In this document: in pieces, positions 34,758 through 43,605 of the stretch | How the letters are laid out: the number at the start of each line of letters is the position of its first letter | Numbering within the stretch: position 1 is the first letter of the stretch | Assembly (NCBI RefSeq): GCF_014192915.1 | Contig: NZ_JACHYN010000007.1 | Coordinates: 1 to 64,000 of the forward strand | Source: Azospirillum sp. OGB3 | Lineage (GTDB): Bacteria; Pseudomonadota; Alphaproteobacteria; Azospirillales; Azospirillaceae | Direction of reading: 5' to 3' | Length of the DNA: 64,000 nt | Position numbers and translations under genes: made by a program | Notes under the pieces: generated by a model | The model's input: only the letters and a program-made list of their open reading frames with translations | Told to the model about the DNA's origin: nothing | The model's database searches: none

Positions 34758-35837
34758 ATGTCCAAGAACATGATGTCGAAGAACAAGACATCGGGGGCGT
34801 CGGTCTCGCGGCGCGGCTTCCTGCGCAACGCGGTCAAGGGCAGCGCGGCCGCGGCCGCGGCGGCCTGCACTACCGTGGTCGCCGCCCCGCCGGAGGCCAA
34901 CGCGCTGGTCCGTCCGCCCAAGCCGCTGCCGCCCGACGCCGTCGGCCTGCTCTACGACAGCACGCTGTGCATCGGCTGCAAGGCCTGCGTGACCGCCTGC
35001 AAGGAGGTCAACCACATGCCGCCCGACGTCGGCCCGGCCCAGCAGGGCTGGAACGCCGGGGGCGGCGACAAGCCGATCTACGACAGCCCGGTGGAGCTGT
35101 CGGCCAGGACGCTGAACGTCATCAAGGCCTACAGCCACGGCACCGGCGCCACCAAGGACGCGGCGGAGAACGGCTTCGCCTTCATCAAGCGGCAGTGCCT
35201 GCACTGCGCCGATCCGTCCTGCGTGTCGGTCTGCCCGGTGTCGGCGATGACCAAGGACGCCAAGACCGGCATCGTCAACCACGACCCGAGCGCCTGCATC
35301 GGCTGCCGCTACTGCGTGCTGTCCTGCCCGTTCGGCGTGCCGAAGTACGACTACAACGACGCCTTCGGCGAGATCAAAAAGTGCCAGCTCTGCAAGCAGC
35401 AGCTCGCCAAGAATGAGCTTCCGGGCTGCGCCGACGTCTGCCCCACCGGGGCGACCCTGTTCGGCCGCACGGAGGACCTCAAGGCGGAGGCCAAGCGCCG
35501 CACCGCTCTGAAGGTGGGCGAGTATGCGCACTACCCGCGCGGCGACATCGCCGGCAAGGTCGGCGGCCCGCGCTCCGGCCATGAGAAGCTGGTGGAAGCG
35601 GCCTACCAGACGCACATCTACGGCGAGAAGGAGCTGGGCGGCACCCAGTGCCTCGCGGTGTCCGCCGTGCCGTTCGACAAGCTGAACCTGCCCACCAACG
35701 TGCCGGAGAATGGCTATCCGACCCTGTCGGAAGGCATCCAGCACACGCTCTACGCGGGCATGATCGCCCCCGCCACGGTGTTCGCCGGTCTCGCCTATCT
35801 GGCGCACCGCAACACCAAGAACCACACCGACGAGTGA
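34758..35837 (+). CDS. hybA: Hydrogenase-2 iron-sulfur electron-transfer subunit HybA
   Basis: A 359-residue ferredoxin-like protein with its own Tat signal (SRRGFLRNAVKGSA). It carries four cysteine groups for 4Fe-4S clusters: CIGCKACVTACKE, CLHCADPSCVSVCPV, CIGCRYCVLSCPFG and CQLCKQQ with CADVCPTG. A C-terminal hydrophobic helix (GMIAPATVFAGLAYLAH) suggests membrane anchoring. It bridges electrons between the small subunit and the membrane quinone protein HybB. It starts nine bases after hybO stops and is followed by hybB after 12 bases, so the genes form one operon. Confidence 0.93.
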   Translation: MSKNMMSKNKTSGASVSRRGFLRNAVKGSAAAAAAACTTVVAAPPEANALVRPPKPLPPDAVGLLYDSTLCIGCKACVTACKEVNHMPPDVGPAQQGWNAGGGDKPIYDSPVELSARTLNVIKAYSHGTGATKDAAENGFAFIKRQCLHCADPSCVSVCPVSAMTKDAKTGIVNHDPSACIGCRYCVLSCPFGVPKYDYNDAFGEIKKCQLCKQQLAKNELPGCADVCPTGATLFGRTEDLKAEAKRRTALKVGEYAHYPRGDIAGKVGGPRSGHEKLVEAAYQTHIYGEKELGGTQCLAVSAVPFDKLNLPTNVPENGYPTLSEGIQHTLYAGMIAPATVFAGLAYLAHRNTKNHTDE

Positions 35838-35849
35838 GGGGGCCACGCC

Positions 35850-37019
35850 ATGTCTTCGCACGTTAAAGAGCATCATGGGCATGAGCATCAGCCGCTCGGC
35901 GGCCGGGTCCTCACCCTTCCCTTCCTGATCTGCGCCGCGCTGGTCGCCGTCGCCGGCGTCATCCTGTTCCAGCGCTATACGCAGGGTCTGGCCGCCGTGT
36001 CGAACCTGAACGACGGCTATCCCTGGGGCATCTGGGTCGCCATCGACGTGGTGATCGGCTCGGCCTTCGGCTGCGCCGGCTACGTCATCGCGCTGCTCTG
36101 CTACATCCTGAACCGCGGCGAGTATCACCCGCTGGTCCGGCCGGCGGTGCTGGCCAGCCTGTTCGGCTACGGCCTCGCCGGTCTGGCGGTGCTGGTCGAC
36201 CTCGGCCGCTACTGGAACTTCTACCACATGATGCTGCCGTGGTACGCGCAGCCCAACTCCGTGATGCTGGAGGTCGGCCTGTGCGTGGCGACCTACACGC
36301 TGGTGCTGGTGGTGGAATTCGCCCCGGCCTTCCTGGAGCGCTTCGGGATCGAGGGGCTGCGCGCCAAGCTGAACCGGGTGCTGTGGGTGTTCATCGCGCT
36401 GGGCGTGCTGCTGCCGACGATGCACCAGTCGTCGCTCGGCACCATGATGGTCATCGTCGGGCACAAGCTGTCGCCGCTGTGGCAGTCGCAGATGCTGCCG
36501 GTCTTCTTCCTGCTGACCGCGATCCTGATGGGCTTCGCCATCGTGGTCTGGGAATCGGTGATGGCCTCGCTGAACTTCCGCCGCCCGATGGAGACGCCGG
36601 TGCTGTCGAAGCTGGCCGGGCTGATGCTGGTCGTGGCCTCGCTGTTCGTCGTGCTGCGCGTCGTCGACCTGATCGTGCGCGGCCAGATCGGCCAGATCTT
36701 CGGCGGCCCGCAGTCCGGCTGGTTCGTGGTGGAGATGGCGCTGATGATCTCCGGCCTCGCGCTGCTGATCCCCAAGGCCAACCGCAACCGGTCGCGGGCG
36801 CTGTTCCTGTCGGCCTCGCTCCTGCTGGCGGCGGGCATCCTCTACCGCCTGAACGTCTATCTCATCGGCTTCACGCCGGCGGTCGGCCCTTGGCACTACT
36901 TCCCCTCGGTCAAGGAAATCATGGTCACCGTCGGCGTCTTCGCGCTGGAGATCGCGCTGTATCTCCTCTTCGTGAAGAAGCTGCCCGTCATGCACGCCGT
37001 CCATCCCGAGCACGGCTGA
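35850..37019 (+). CDS. hybB: Hydrogenase-2 membrane subunit HybB (NrfD/PsrC family)
   Basis: 389 residues with about ten membrane helices and the family features PWGIWVAIDVVIGSA near the start and PTMHQSSLGTMMVIVGHKL in the middle. HybB is the integral quinone-interacting subunit; in E. coli Hyd-2 it links H2 oxidation to the quinone pool and can work reversibly with proton-motive force. The gene lies between hybA and hybC with short gaps, and a GAGGG-type ribosome site precedes the ATG. The terminal HAVHPEHG tail is cytoplasmic or periplasmic depending on helix count. Confidence 0.93.
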   Translation: MSSHVKEHHGHEHQPLGGRVLTLPFLICAALVAVAGVILFQRYTQGLAAVSNLNDGYPWGIWVAIDVVIGSAFGCAGYVIALLCYILNRGEYHPLVRPAVLASLFGYGLAGLAVLVDLGRYWNFYHMMLPWYAQPNSVMLEVGLCVATYTLVLVVEFAPAFLERFGIEGLRAKLNRVLWVFIALGVLLPTMHQSSLGTMMVIVGHKLSPLWQSQMLPVFFLLTAILMGFAIVVWESVMASLNFRRPMETPVLSKLAGLMLVVASLFVVLRVVDLIVRGQIGQIFGGPQSGWFVVEMALMISGLALLIPKANRNRSRALFLSASLLLAAGILYRLNVYLIGFTPAVGPWHYFPSVKEIMVTVGVFALEIALYLLFVKKLPVMHAVHPEHG

Positions 37020-37037
37020 GTTTAGGAGAGTTTCATT

Positions 37038-38741
37038 ATGGCTCAGCGAGTTGTTGTAGATCCGGTCACCCGCATCGAGGGTCATCTGCGGGTCGATTGT
37101 GAAGTGGACGGCGGCAAGGTCACCAACGCCTGGGCGTCGGGCCAGATGTGGCGCGGCATCGAGCTGATCCTTCAGGGCAAGGACCCGCGCGACGCCTGGG
37201 TCTTCGCGCAGCGCATCTGCGGCGTCTGCACCACGGTGCACGCCATCACCTCCGTTCGCGCGGTGGAGAACGCGCTGAAGCTGGAGGTGCCGCTCAACGC
37301 CCAGTACATCCGCAACATGATCCAGGGCGCCCACAACGTTCACGATCATATCGTCCATTTCTACCACCTGTCCGCGCTCGACTTCGTGGACATCGTGTCG
37401 GCGCTGAAGGCCGACCCGGCGGCGACCGCCAAGCTGGCCCAGTCGATCTCCGGCTGGCCGCGCAACAGCACGCAGGAATTCGCCACCGCGCAGAAGAAGC
37501 TGCAGGCCTTCATCAACTCCGGCCAGCTCGGCATCTTCGGCTCGGGCTACTGGGGCCATCCGGCGATGAAGCTGACGCCGGAAGCCAACCTGATGGCGGC
37601 GTCCCACTACCTCCAGGCGCTCGACTACCAGCGTCGCATGAACAAGGTGGTGGCGATCCTCGGCTCCAAGACCCCGCACATCCAGAACATGGCGGTCGGC
37701 GGCGTCACCAACCCGATCAACATGGACAGCCAGTCCACCCTGACCCTCGAAAAGCTGATGTACATCAAGCAGCTGATCGACGAGGTGGGCGACTTCATCA
37801 CCCAGGTCTACATCCCCGACGTGGCGGCCATCGGCGCCTTCTACGCCGACTGGACGCAGTATGGCCGCGGCGTGGTGAACTACCTGTCCATCCCGGACAT
37901 GCCGCTGGACACCAAGGGCACCACCTTCGCCCTGCCCGCCGGCTACATCGACGGCGGCGACCTCACCAAGTTCACCCCGATCAAGGACTTCCACGACCCC
38001 TATTTCGAGAAGGGCGTGAAGGAGAGCGTGAAGCATTCCTGGTACCAGGGCGGCAAGGGTCCCCTGCACCCCTACGACGGCGAGACGATCCCGAACTTCA
38101 CCGACTGGCAGGACGACGGCAAGTACAGCTGGATCAAGTCGCCGACCTTCTACGACAAGCGCGCCCAGGTCGGCCCGCTGGCCAATGTGCTGGGCATGTA
38201 CGCGTCCGGCCACCAGCGCACGCAGTTCTGGGTCAACGCGGTGCTGGACGCGGTGTCGGGCCATCTCGGCAGCAAGGTGGGCGTCGATGCCCTGCACTCC
38301 ACCATCGGCCGCCACGCCGCCCGCGCGGTGCGCTGCGTCGTCCTGCATGAGGAGTTGCAGAACCAGTGGAAACTGCTGATGGAGAACATCGCGAAGGGCG
38401 ACACCAAGACCTTCAACAAGCCGGTGTTCCCGAAGGGCGAGATCCGCGGCTTCGGCTTCCACGAGGCGCCGCGCGGCATGCTCTCGCACTGGGTCGTGAT
38501 CGAGAACGGCAAGATCAAAAACTACCAGGCGGTCGTGCCGACCACCTGGAACGCCGGCCCGCGCGACGAGGACGGGAACATCTCGGCCTACGAGGCGGCC
38601 CTGATCGACAACCCGGTGGCGGTCGCCGACCAGCCGCTGGAGATCATCCGCACCCTGCACAGCTTCGACCCGTGCCTGGCCTGCGCCGTGCACCTGACCG
38701 ACACGGAAACGAAGTCGCACTATCAGGTGAAGGTCGTCTGA
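37038..38741 (+). CDS. hybC: [NiFe] hydrogenase large subunit, HybC type
   Basis: 567 residues, AGGAGAG before the ATG. The N-terminal nickel motif is RICGVCTTVH and the C-terminal one is DPCLACAVH, giving the four cysteines that hold the NiFe(CN)2CO centre. RIEGHLRVD near the start is also conserved. A 15-residue tail (LTDTETKSHYQVKVV) follows the final histidine and should be removed by HybD after nickel insertion. There is no signal peptide; it is exported with HybO by the Tat system. H2 oxidation is the expected physiological direction. Confidence 0.96.
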   Translation: MAQRVVVDPVTRIEGHLRVDCEVDGGKVTNAWASGQMWRGIELILQGKDPRDAWVFAQRICGVCTTVHAITSVRAVENALKLEVPLNAQYIRNMIQGAHNVHDHIVHFYHLSALDFVDIVSALKADPAATAKLAQSISGWPRNSTQEFATAQKKLQAFINSGQLGIFGSGYWGHPAMKLTPEANLMAASHYLQALDYQRRMNKVVAILGSKTPHIQNMAVGGVTNPINMDSQSTLTLEKLMYIKQLIDEVGDFITQVYIPDVAAIGAFYADWTQYGRGVVNYLSIPDMPLDTKGTTFALPAGYIDGGDLTKFTPIKDFHDPYFEKGVKESVKHSWYQGGKGPLHPYDGETIPNFTDWQDDGKYSWIKSPTFYDKRAQVGPLANVLGMYASGHQRTQFWVNAVLDAVSGHLGSKVGVDALHSTIGRHAARAVRCVVLHEELQNQWKLLMENIAKGDTKTFNKPVFPKGEIRGFGFHEAPRGMLSHWVVIENGKIKNYQAVVPTTWNAGPRDEDGNISAYEAALIDNPVAVADQPLEIIRTLHSFDPCLACAVHLTDTETKSHYQVKVV

Positions 38742-38762
38742 CCAAAGCCTTCTGACCGGCCG

Positions 38763-38795
38763 AAAGCCCCTCTTCCCCGCGGAAGAGGGGCTTTT
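38763..38795 (+). terminator. Strong terminator between hybC and hybD
   Basis: A perfect 14-bp stem (38763-38776 with 38781-38794) and a four-base loop end in a short T-run that forms part of the right arm (CTTTT). The stem starts with AAA on the left arm, so it could also work on the minus strand. It lies between two genes of the same pathway, implying reduced or separate expression of hybD. Confidence 0.85.
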
Positions 38796-38893
38796 CGCGT
38801 CGTCACGCCTGTCGATTGATCCAGTTCACGGCGCCCGGCGCCGGTCCCGCCCCATCCTTCTGTTTCAAAATCGTCGAACGGAGTCTCCACGCC

Positions 38894-39373
38894 ATGTCCA
38901 TCCTCGTCCTCGGCCTCGGCAACATCCTCCTGATGGACGAGGGGGTGGGCGTGCGCGCCATGGAGGCCTTCGACGCCGCCTGGAGCGTGCCCGACCATGT
39001 CAGCGTGGTTGACGGCGGCACCTGCGGCATGGACATGCTGGACCTGATCGCCAGCCACAAGCACCTGATCGCCGTGGACGCGGTGAAGACCGGCGCGCCG
39101 CCGGCCAGCCTGACCGTTCTGCGCGGCGATGAGGTTCCAGCCTATTTCAAGGGCAAGCTGTCGCCCCACCAGCTCGGCCTCAGCGACCTGCTGGCCTCGC
39201 TGCGCCTGCAGGACGAGGCGCCGGAGAGCGTGACGGTGGTCGGCTGCGTGCCGATGGCGCTGGGCACCGGCCTGATGATGTCATCGGAGATCGAGGCGGT
39301 GATCCCGCGGATGGTGACGCTGATCGTCGAGGAACTGGCCCGCCTGGGTGTGACCGCCACGCCCAGAAACTGA
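38894..39373 (+). CDS. hybD: Hydrogenase maturation endopeptidase HybD
   Basis: 159 residues from ATG 38894. This nickel-dependent protease cleaves the C-terminal tail of the large subunit once the NiFe centre is complete. The three nickel-binding residues of the family are present: E16 (LLMDEGVG), D62 (AVDAVK) and H92 (SPHQLG). GLGNILLMDEG is the family's opening. It lies 150 bases after hybC, beyond a strong terminator, so it may have its own promoter, though none is obvious. The next two genes are on the opposite strand. Confidence 0.94.
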   Translation: MSILVLGLGNILLMDEGVGVRAMEAFDAAWSVPDHVSVVDGGTCGMDMLDLIASHKHLIAVDAVKTGAPPASLTVLRGDEVPAYFKGKLSPHQLGLSDLLASLRLQDEAPESVTVVGCVPMALGTGLMMSSEIEAVIPRMVTLIVEELARLGVTATPRN

Positions 39374-39395
39374 GCGTGGCGATCACGGTCGGTCC

Positions 39396-40400
39396 TCAGC
39401 GGTCGGCGCGGATCGGGCCGAACTCCACCGGGACCCAGGCATAGCCCTTGCCCTCGGTGCGGACATGGCCGATGCCGGGGAAGGGCAGATGGGCGCCGGC
39501 CACCCACAGCTTCTGCGCCGCGGCGTCGGCGAAGAGCTTCTTGCGGGAGGCGACGGCCTGCGCCTTGTCGGCGTCGAATTCGATGACGACCTCCGGGCGG
39601 GCGAACTGCACGGAGTGGCTGTGCACGACGTCGCCCCACATCAGGATGCTGCGCTCCCCCGACGTGAAGAGGTAACCGCTGTGACCCGGCGTGTGGCCGT
39701 AGGCCGCCACCGATTCAACGCCGGGAACCAGGCTGTCGCCGGGCTGGTAGGGCTTCAGCTTGCCCGCCGCCGCGTAGGGCGCCACCGCCGCACGGGCCAT
39801 GGCGAAGAAGGGCTGGCTGTCGGCCGGGGCCTTGGCCGCCACCTCCTCGCTCAGCCAGAAGTCGGCGTCGGCCTTGGCGACATGGACCGTGGCGTTGGGG
39901 AACAGCATGGCGCCGTCCGGACGCAGCAGACCGTTAGCATGGTCCGGGTGCAGGTGGGTCAGCAGAACCGTATCGACCTGTTCCGGGTTGTAGCCGGCGG
40001 CGCGGATGTTGTCGGCGATGAAGCCCAGCGCCGGGCCGAAGGCCTTGGCCGTCCCGGTGTCCACCAGGACGAGATTCGTGCCGGTGTGCACCAGATAGGC
40101 GTTCACCGCCGTCTGGACGCCCGGAGTGTCGGCCAGGAACATCCGGGCGAGCAGGCCCTGGATGTCGTCGGCGCTGGCGCCGCTGAGGATCTTGCGGTCG
40201 AGGTCGATGAAGCCGTCATACAGCGCGGTGACCTCGAAATCGCCGATCGCCATGCGGTAGAAGCCCGGCGCCTGGGTCCGCTGCTGGCCCGGCACCTCCG
40301 CCAGGGCCGGCGCCGCAGGGGCCAGGGTGGCGCCAACGGGAAGAGCGACGGCCAGGGCGAGCAGCGCGTTGCGCAGGGTGGCAAAGGTCGGCGGTGTCAT
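39396..40400 (-). CDS. Secreted metallo-beta-lactamase-fold hydrolase, copy 1
   Basis: 334 residues with a signal peptide cleaved near PALA-EVPG. The zinc motif is HLHPDHANG, with further ligands in YGHTPGHSGYL and WGDVVHSHS; these fit the general MBL fold (lactonases, hydrolases) but do not define a substrate. It lies within the hydrogenase island but on the opposite strand, and has a near-copy 179 bases upstream at 40580-41605. The two share long identical DNA, so they arose by tandem duplication or were later homogenised. A role in hydrogenase function is not established; it may simply sit there. Confidence 0.85.
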   Translation of the reverse strand: MTPPTFATLRNALLALAVALPVGATLAPAAPALAEVPGQQRTQAPGFYRMAIGDFEVTALYDGFIDLDRKILSGASADDIQGLLARMFLADTPGVQTAVNAYLVHTGTNLVLVDTGTAKAFGPALGFIADNIRAAGYNPEQVDTVLLTHLHPDHANGLLRPDGAMLFPNATVHVAKADADFWLSEEVAAKAPADSQPFFAMARAAVAPYAAAGKLKPYQPGDSLVPGVESVAAYGHTPGHSGYLFTSGERSILMWGDVVHSHSVQFARPEVVIEFDADKAQAVASRKKLFADAAAQKLWVAGAHLPFPGIGHVRTEGKGYAWVPVEFGPIRADR

Positions 40401-40579
40401 CGGCGTGGTTCCCCTTCAGGACGGTCGGCGCCCAGCATGGCCGTCCTGGACGCGCCGGGGAAGTGTCCCGGGAGGAATGCGCCAAACAATTGGATTCGTT
40501 CCAGATTTTCGGCGCTGGCACAAACGTGGAGGTGGTTCGGCGGGGCATCCTGCCGGACCCGGGCGCCGAATCGGGCCGC

Positions 40580-41605
40580 TCATCGGTCGCTGCGGATCGG
40601 ACCGAACTCGACGGGAACCCAGGCGTAGCCATCCCCTTCGGTGCGGACATGGCCGATGCCGGGGAAGGGCAGATGGGCACCGCCGACCCAAAGCTTCAGC
40701 GCCGCCGCCTCGGCCAGCAAGCGCCGGCGCGAGGCGATGGTCTCGTCCTTATCCACGTCGAACTCGATGACGACCTCCGGATGGGCAAACTGAAGGGCGT
40801 GGCTGTGCACGGTGTCGCCCCACAGCAGGATGCTCTGCTCCTTCGAGCGGAACAGGTAGCCGCTGTGTCCCGGCGTGTGGCCGTAGGCCGCCACCGACTC
40901 CACGCCGGGCAGGAGGCCGTCGCCGGGCTGGTAGGGCTTCAGCTTCCCCGCCGCCTCGTAGGGGGCCACCGCGGCGCGGGCCATGGCGAAGAAGGGCTTG
41001 AGCGGCGCCGGGGCCTTGGCCACCGCCCCCCCGCCCAGCCAGAAATCGAACTCGGCCTTGGCAACCCGGACCTCGGCGTTGGGGAACAGGATGGAGCCGT
41101 CCAGGCGCAGCAGGCCGTTGGCGTGGTCCGGATGCAGATGGGTCACCAGGACGGTGTCGATCTGCTCCGGGCTGTAGCCGGCGGCGCGGATGTTGTCGGC
41201 GATGAAGCCGAGCGTCGGTCCCGGCGACTTGGCCGCCCCGGCGTCCACCAGGACCAGATTGGTGCCGGTGTGCACCAGATAGGCGTTCACCGCCGCCTGG
41301 ATTTCCGGCCGTTCCGCCAGGAACATGCGGTCGAGCAGGCCGATGATGTCCTCGGATTTCACACCGACAAAATACTTGCGGTCGCGGTCGATGAAGCCGT
41401 CGAACAGCGCGGTGATTTCGAAATCGCCGATGGCCATGCGGTAGAAGCCCGGCGCCTGGGTCCGCTGCTGGCCCGGCACCTCCGCCAGCGCCGCCACTGC
41501 GGGAGCCAGGACGGCTCCGGCGGCCAATGAGGCGGGAGCGGCGACGGCCAGGGCAAGCAGGGCTTTGCGCAGGGTGGCGAAGGTCGGCGGCGTTATCGGC
41601 GACAC
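40580..41605 (-). CDS. Secreted metallo-beta-lactamase-fold hydrolase, copy 2
   Basis: Paralogue of the gene at 39396. The start is a GTG at 41605 with AGGAG four bases before it, giving 341 residues; the frame runs on upstream but without a signal-like sequence. Signal peptide, HLHPDHANG motif and YGHTPGHSGYL are all kept, and most positions match copy 1. Differences cluster in the first third (for example KYFVGVKSEDIIGLLD against KILSGASADDIQGLLA). It is separated from hupE by a strong minus-strand terminator, so it must have its own promoter within 41606-41711. Substrate unknown. Confidence 0.85.
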   Translation of the reverse strand: MSPITPPTFATLRKALLALAVAAPASLAAGAVLAPAVAALAEVPGQQRTQAPGFYRMAIGDFEITALFDGFIDRDRKYFVGVKSEDIIGLLDRMFLAERPEIQAAVNAYLVHTGTNLVLVDAGAAKSPGPTLGFIADNIRAAGYSPEQIDTVLVTHLHPDHANGLLRLDGSILFPNAEVRVAKAEFDFWLGGGAVAKAPAPLKPFFAMARAAVAPYEAAGKLKPYQPGDGLLPGVESVAAYGHTPGHSGYLFRSKEQSILLWGDTVHSHALQFAHPEVVIEFDVDKDETIASRRRLLAEAAALKLWVGGAHLPFPGIGHVRTEGDGYAWVPVEFGPIRSDR

Positions 41606-41711
41606 ACGACTCCTGATTGGGAAACGCCCAGGAAGGGCAACCAAACATACGGGCAAGAGCGAGGGCAGGCACCAGAAAAAAGAACGCATTTTATGAAATT
41701 TTCGGGAAAAG

Positions 41712-41744
41712 ACAAAAAAAGCCCGGCGAACCGTGCCGCCGGGC
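41712..41744 (-). terminator. Rho-independent terminator downstream of hupE
   Basis: On the minus strand, an 8-bp all-G-C stem (41737-41744 with 41721-41728, loop of eight) is followed by seven Ts. It ends the hupE transcript before the metallo-hydrolase copy 2. Confidence 0.88.
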
Positions 41745-41795
41745 CTTCCCTTGGATCGGGCGTCTTGCCGCCCGTCCCTACCGTCCTTCAGGCGA

Positions 41796-42398
41796 TCAGC
41801 CCAGCGCGAGCAGCGCCACGCCGGCCAGACCGACCACGGCACCCGTGCCGCGCAGGACCAGGGTGCCCTTGCGGCCCTCGACCAGACGGCGCAGCGACAG
41901 GGCGGCGCCGATGCCTGCGCCGTGCAGCAGGGCGGTGGACAGGGCGAAGCCCAGTCCGTAGAGCAGCGGCTGCGCTGCCTCCGGCATCTCGGCGCCGTGG
42001 GCGTGGCCGTGGAACACGGCGAACAGGGCGACCACACCGGCGGAAGCCAGCAGCGGCAGGCGGGACTGCAGGGCGATCAGAGCGCCCAAAGCGACCACGG
42101 ACAGAACGATGCCAAGCTCGACCTGCGGCAGTTCGATGCCGGCCAGACCCAGCAGGCCGCCGCCGATCATCGCGCCGACGAAGGCCGTCGGCAGCGCCCA
42201 CAGAGCCTTGCCGCCGCGCTGCGCGGCCCACAGGCCGACGGCAACCATGGCCAGCAGGTGGTCCCAACCGCCGACCGGGTGCAGGAACCCATGGACGAAC
42301 CCGGCGTCGTGGGCGCCGAAGGTGTGGGCGAGCGCCGCGTTGGGCAGCGCGGCCAGGGCCGCCGCCGCGGTGGCCGACGCGAGAGCGAAACGTTTCAT
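41796..42398 (-). CDS. hupE: HupE/UreJ-family nickel permease
   Basis: 200 residues from ATG 42398. A cleavable signal peptide ends at ALA, exposing a histidine-rich start (HTFGAHDAGFVHGFLHPVGG) that is the HupE/UreJ signature and binds nickel. Six hydrophobic helices follow, with the second conserved group FAVFHGHAHGAEMPE. HupE proteins take up Ni2+ for hydrogenase; the position inside the hyb/hup/hyp island supports hydrogenase over urease. It is divergent from hupF, and the gap between them contains an FNR/FixK-like box that could serve either gene. Confidence 0.92.
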   Translation of the reverse strand: MKRFALASATAAAALAALPNAALAHTFGAHDAGFVHGFLHPVGGWDHLLAMVAVGLWAAQRGGKALWALPTAFVGAMIGGGLLGLAGIELPQVELGIVLSVVALGALIALQSRLPLLASAGVVALFAVFHGHAHGAEMPEAAQPLLYGLGFALSTALLHGAGIGAALSLRRLVEGRKGTLVLRGTGAVVGLAGVALLALG

Positions 42399-42535
42399 CC
42401 GTGAAAACCCCTGCTGTATCGTTGAGCGGCGCACGACCGACCCCTACCCCATCGCGCGCGAAGCGGTCGCCACTTTAGCAGAACCGTTCCGATTGGAAAT
42501 GGCGGAGCGCTAGGAAATTACGCCGGACCGCATGT

Positions 42536-42549
42536 TTGACGCACATCAA
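42536..42549. promoter_or_regulatory. FNR/FixK-type box upstream of hupF-hyp genes
   Basis: TTGACGCACATCAA fits the FixK/FNR pattern (TTGAC/T-N4-ATCAA) with one half-site variant. It is 86 bases before the hupF start and about 138 bases before the divergent hupE start. It suggests that hydrogenase maturation genes respond to low oxygen together with hybO. Confidence 0.6.
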
Positions 42550-42634
42550 TGTGCGGATTCAACCCTCGGTCAAGATGCCGCAGTTGAACGGACATCATCC
42601 CGATGGATTGGCTTCCCCGCGTGAGGGCGCGCGC

Positions 42635-42907
42635 ATGTGTCTCGGCATTCCGATGCAGGTCCTGGAGACCGACGGCTTCACCGCGCGCTGCGCCGGCCGG
42701 GGCGAGGAGCGGCGCGTCAACGTCATGCTGATCGAGGAGGTGCCAGAGGGTGGCTGGGTGCTGGTCCATCTCGACCGCGCCGTCCGCCCGCTGGAGGTCG
42801 ATGAGGTGGAACCGCTGAACCGCGCGCTCGACGCCATCCTGCTGGCCGCCAAGGGGGAGAATGTGGACCACCTGTTCGCCGACCTGCTGGAGACGGCGAC
42901 ACCATGA
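42635..42907 (+). CDS. hupF: HypC/HupF-family hydrogenase assembly chaperone
   Basis: 90 residues beginning MCLGIPMQV, with the essential cysteine at position 2 that holds the iron or the large-subunit precursor. It belongs to the HypC family but differs from the second copy at 48270. Its place before the HybE-like gene and hupK corresponds to hupF of rhizobia, which protects the large subunit during maturation; in E. coli terms it may be the HybG equivalent. Its stop overlaps the next start by four bases (ATGA). Confidence 0.88.
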   Translation: MCLGIPMQVLETDGFTARCAGRGEERRVNVMLIEEVPEGGWVLVHLDRAVRPLEVDEVEPLNRALDAILLAAKGENVDHLFADLLETATP

Positions 42908-43605
42908 CTCCCGGCGGCCCCGAGGCGGGCTTCGCCGCCGACGCGTGTCCGGCCTGCGAGTCCTGCGGGGCGGTCTACGACCCCGCGGCAGGCGATCCGG
43001 GACGGGAGGTGCCGCCGGGAACACCCTTCGGCGGACTGCCCGACTATTGGCGCTGCCCGGATTGCGGCGGACCGCAGCACGGCTTCACCGTCGCGGCGAC
43101 GCCCGGAGGAGATGCGATGGGCGCGCGCATCGCCGCCCTGACGGCCAGCTACCGCCTGATCGCGGAGCGCGACATGGCCGGCGTTCCCATCTGCAACGCC
43201 GCCCTGGCGGTGGAGGCACTGGAGTTCCGCCCCCATGGGCCGGGCTGGGTCGGCTGCGTCATCGCCCCCTGGTTCCTCAACGCCGTGCTGATCCCGCGCG
43301 ATCCGGCTTTGTGGGCGGACCGGCGCGACGGCGACAAGATGGAGATCACCCTGCCCTCCGGCGCCTACCGCTTCACCGCGGCGCGGGTGGGCGTGCTGGG
43401 AACTCTGGCGGTGATCCCGCTCGCCTCGGCCATGAACGTGTTCACCGATCAGGCGGACGCCCGCGCCGCCGCCGTCCTGGCGCTCGACCATCTGATGCGG
43501 GCGCCGGAGCAGCCGGGGCCACCGACCGAGCCGTCCGCAAGCGATGCGAAGGCGACGAAGCCCGCCCTGTCGCGCCGCACCCTGTTCGGAAGAGCGCGCC
43601 GATGA
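42904..43605 (+). CDS. Rubredoxin-HybE fusion (HupI-HupJ-like) hydrogenase assembly protein
   Basis: 233 residues with two domains. Residues 15-60 are a rubredoxin: cysteine pairs C18/C21 and C51/C54, with [18 protein letters not shown] and DYWRCPDCG. Residues 72-200 or so are a HybE/HupJ chaperone domain, with [16 protein letters not shown] and [20 protein letters not shown]. In many bacteria these are separate genes (hupI, hupJ). Both act in maturation of the small subunit or protection from oxygen. The C-terminal 35 residues are proline/serine-rich. The gene overlaps its neighbours by ATGA on both sides, so it is tightly coupled within the hup operon. Confidence 0.88.
   Translation: MTPGGPEAGFAADACPACESCGAVYDPAAGDPGREVPPGTPFGGLPDYWRCPDCGGPQHGFTVAATPGGDAMGARIAALTASYRLIAERDMAGVPICNAALAVEALEFRPHGPGWVGCVIAPWFLNAVLIPRDPALWADRRDGDKMEITLPSGAYRFTAARVGVLGTLAVIPLASAMNVFTDQADARAAAVLALDHLMRAPEQPGPPTEPSASDAKATKPALSRRTLFGRARR

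Noticed and set aside
33555..38720. A 1721-codon open frame on the minus strand across the hydrogenase operon
   Set aside because: It is antisense to hybO, hybA, hybB and hybC, all with intact motifs; the translation is valine/arginine/glutamine-rich without domains, a usual artefact of high-GC codon bias.
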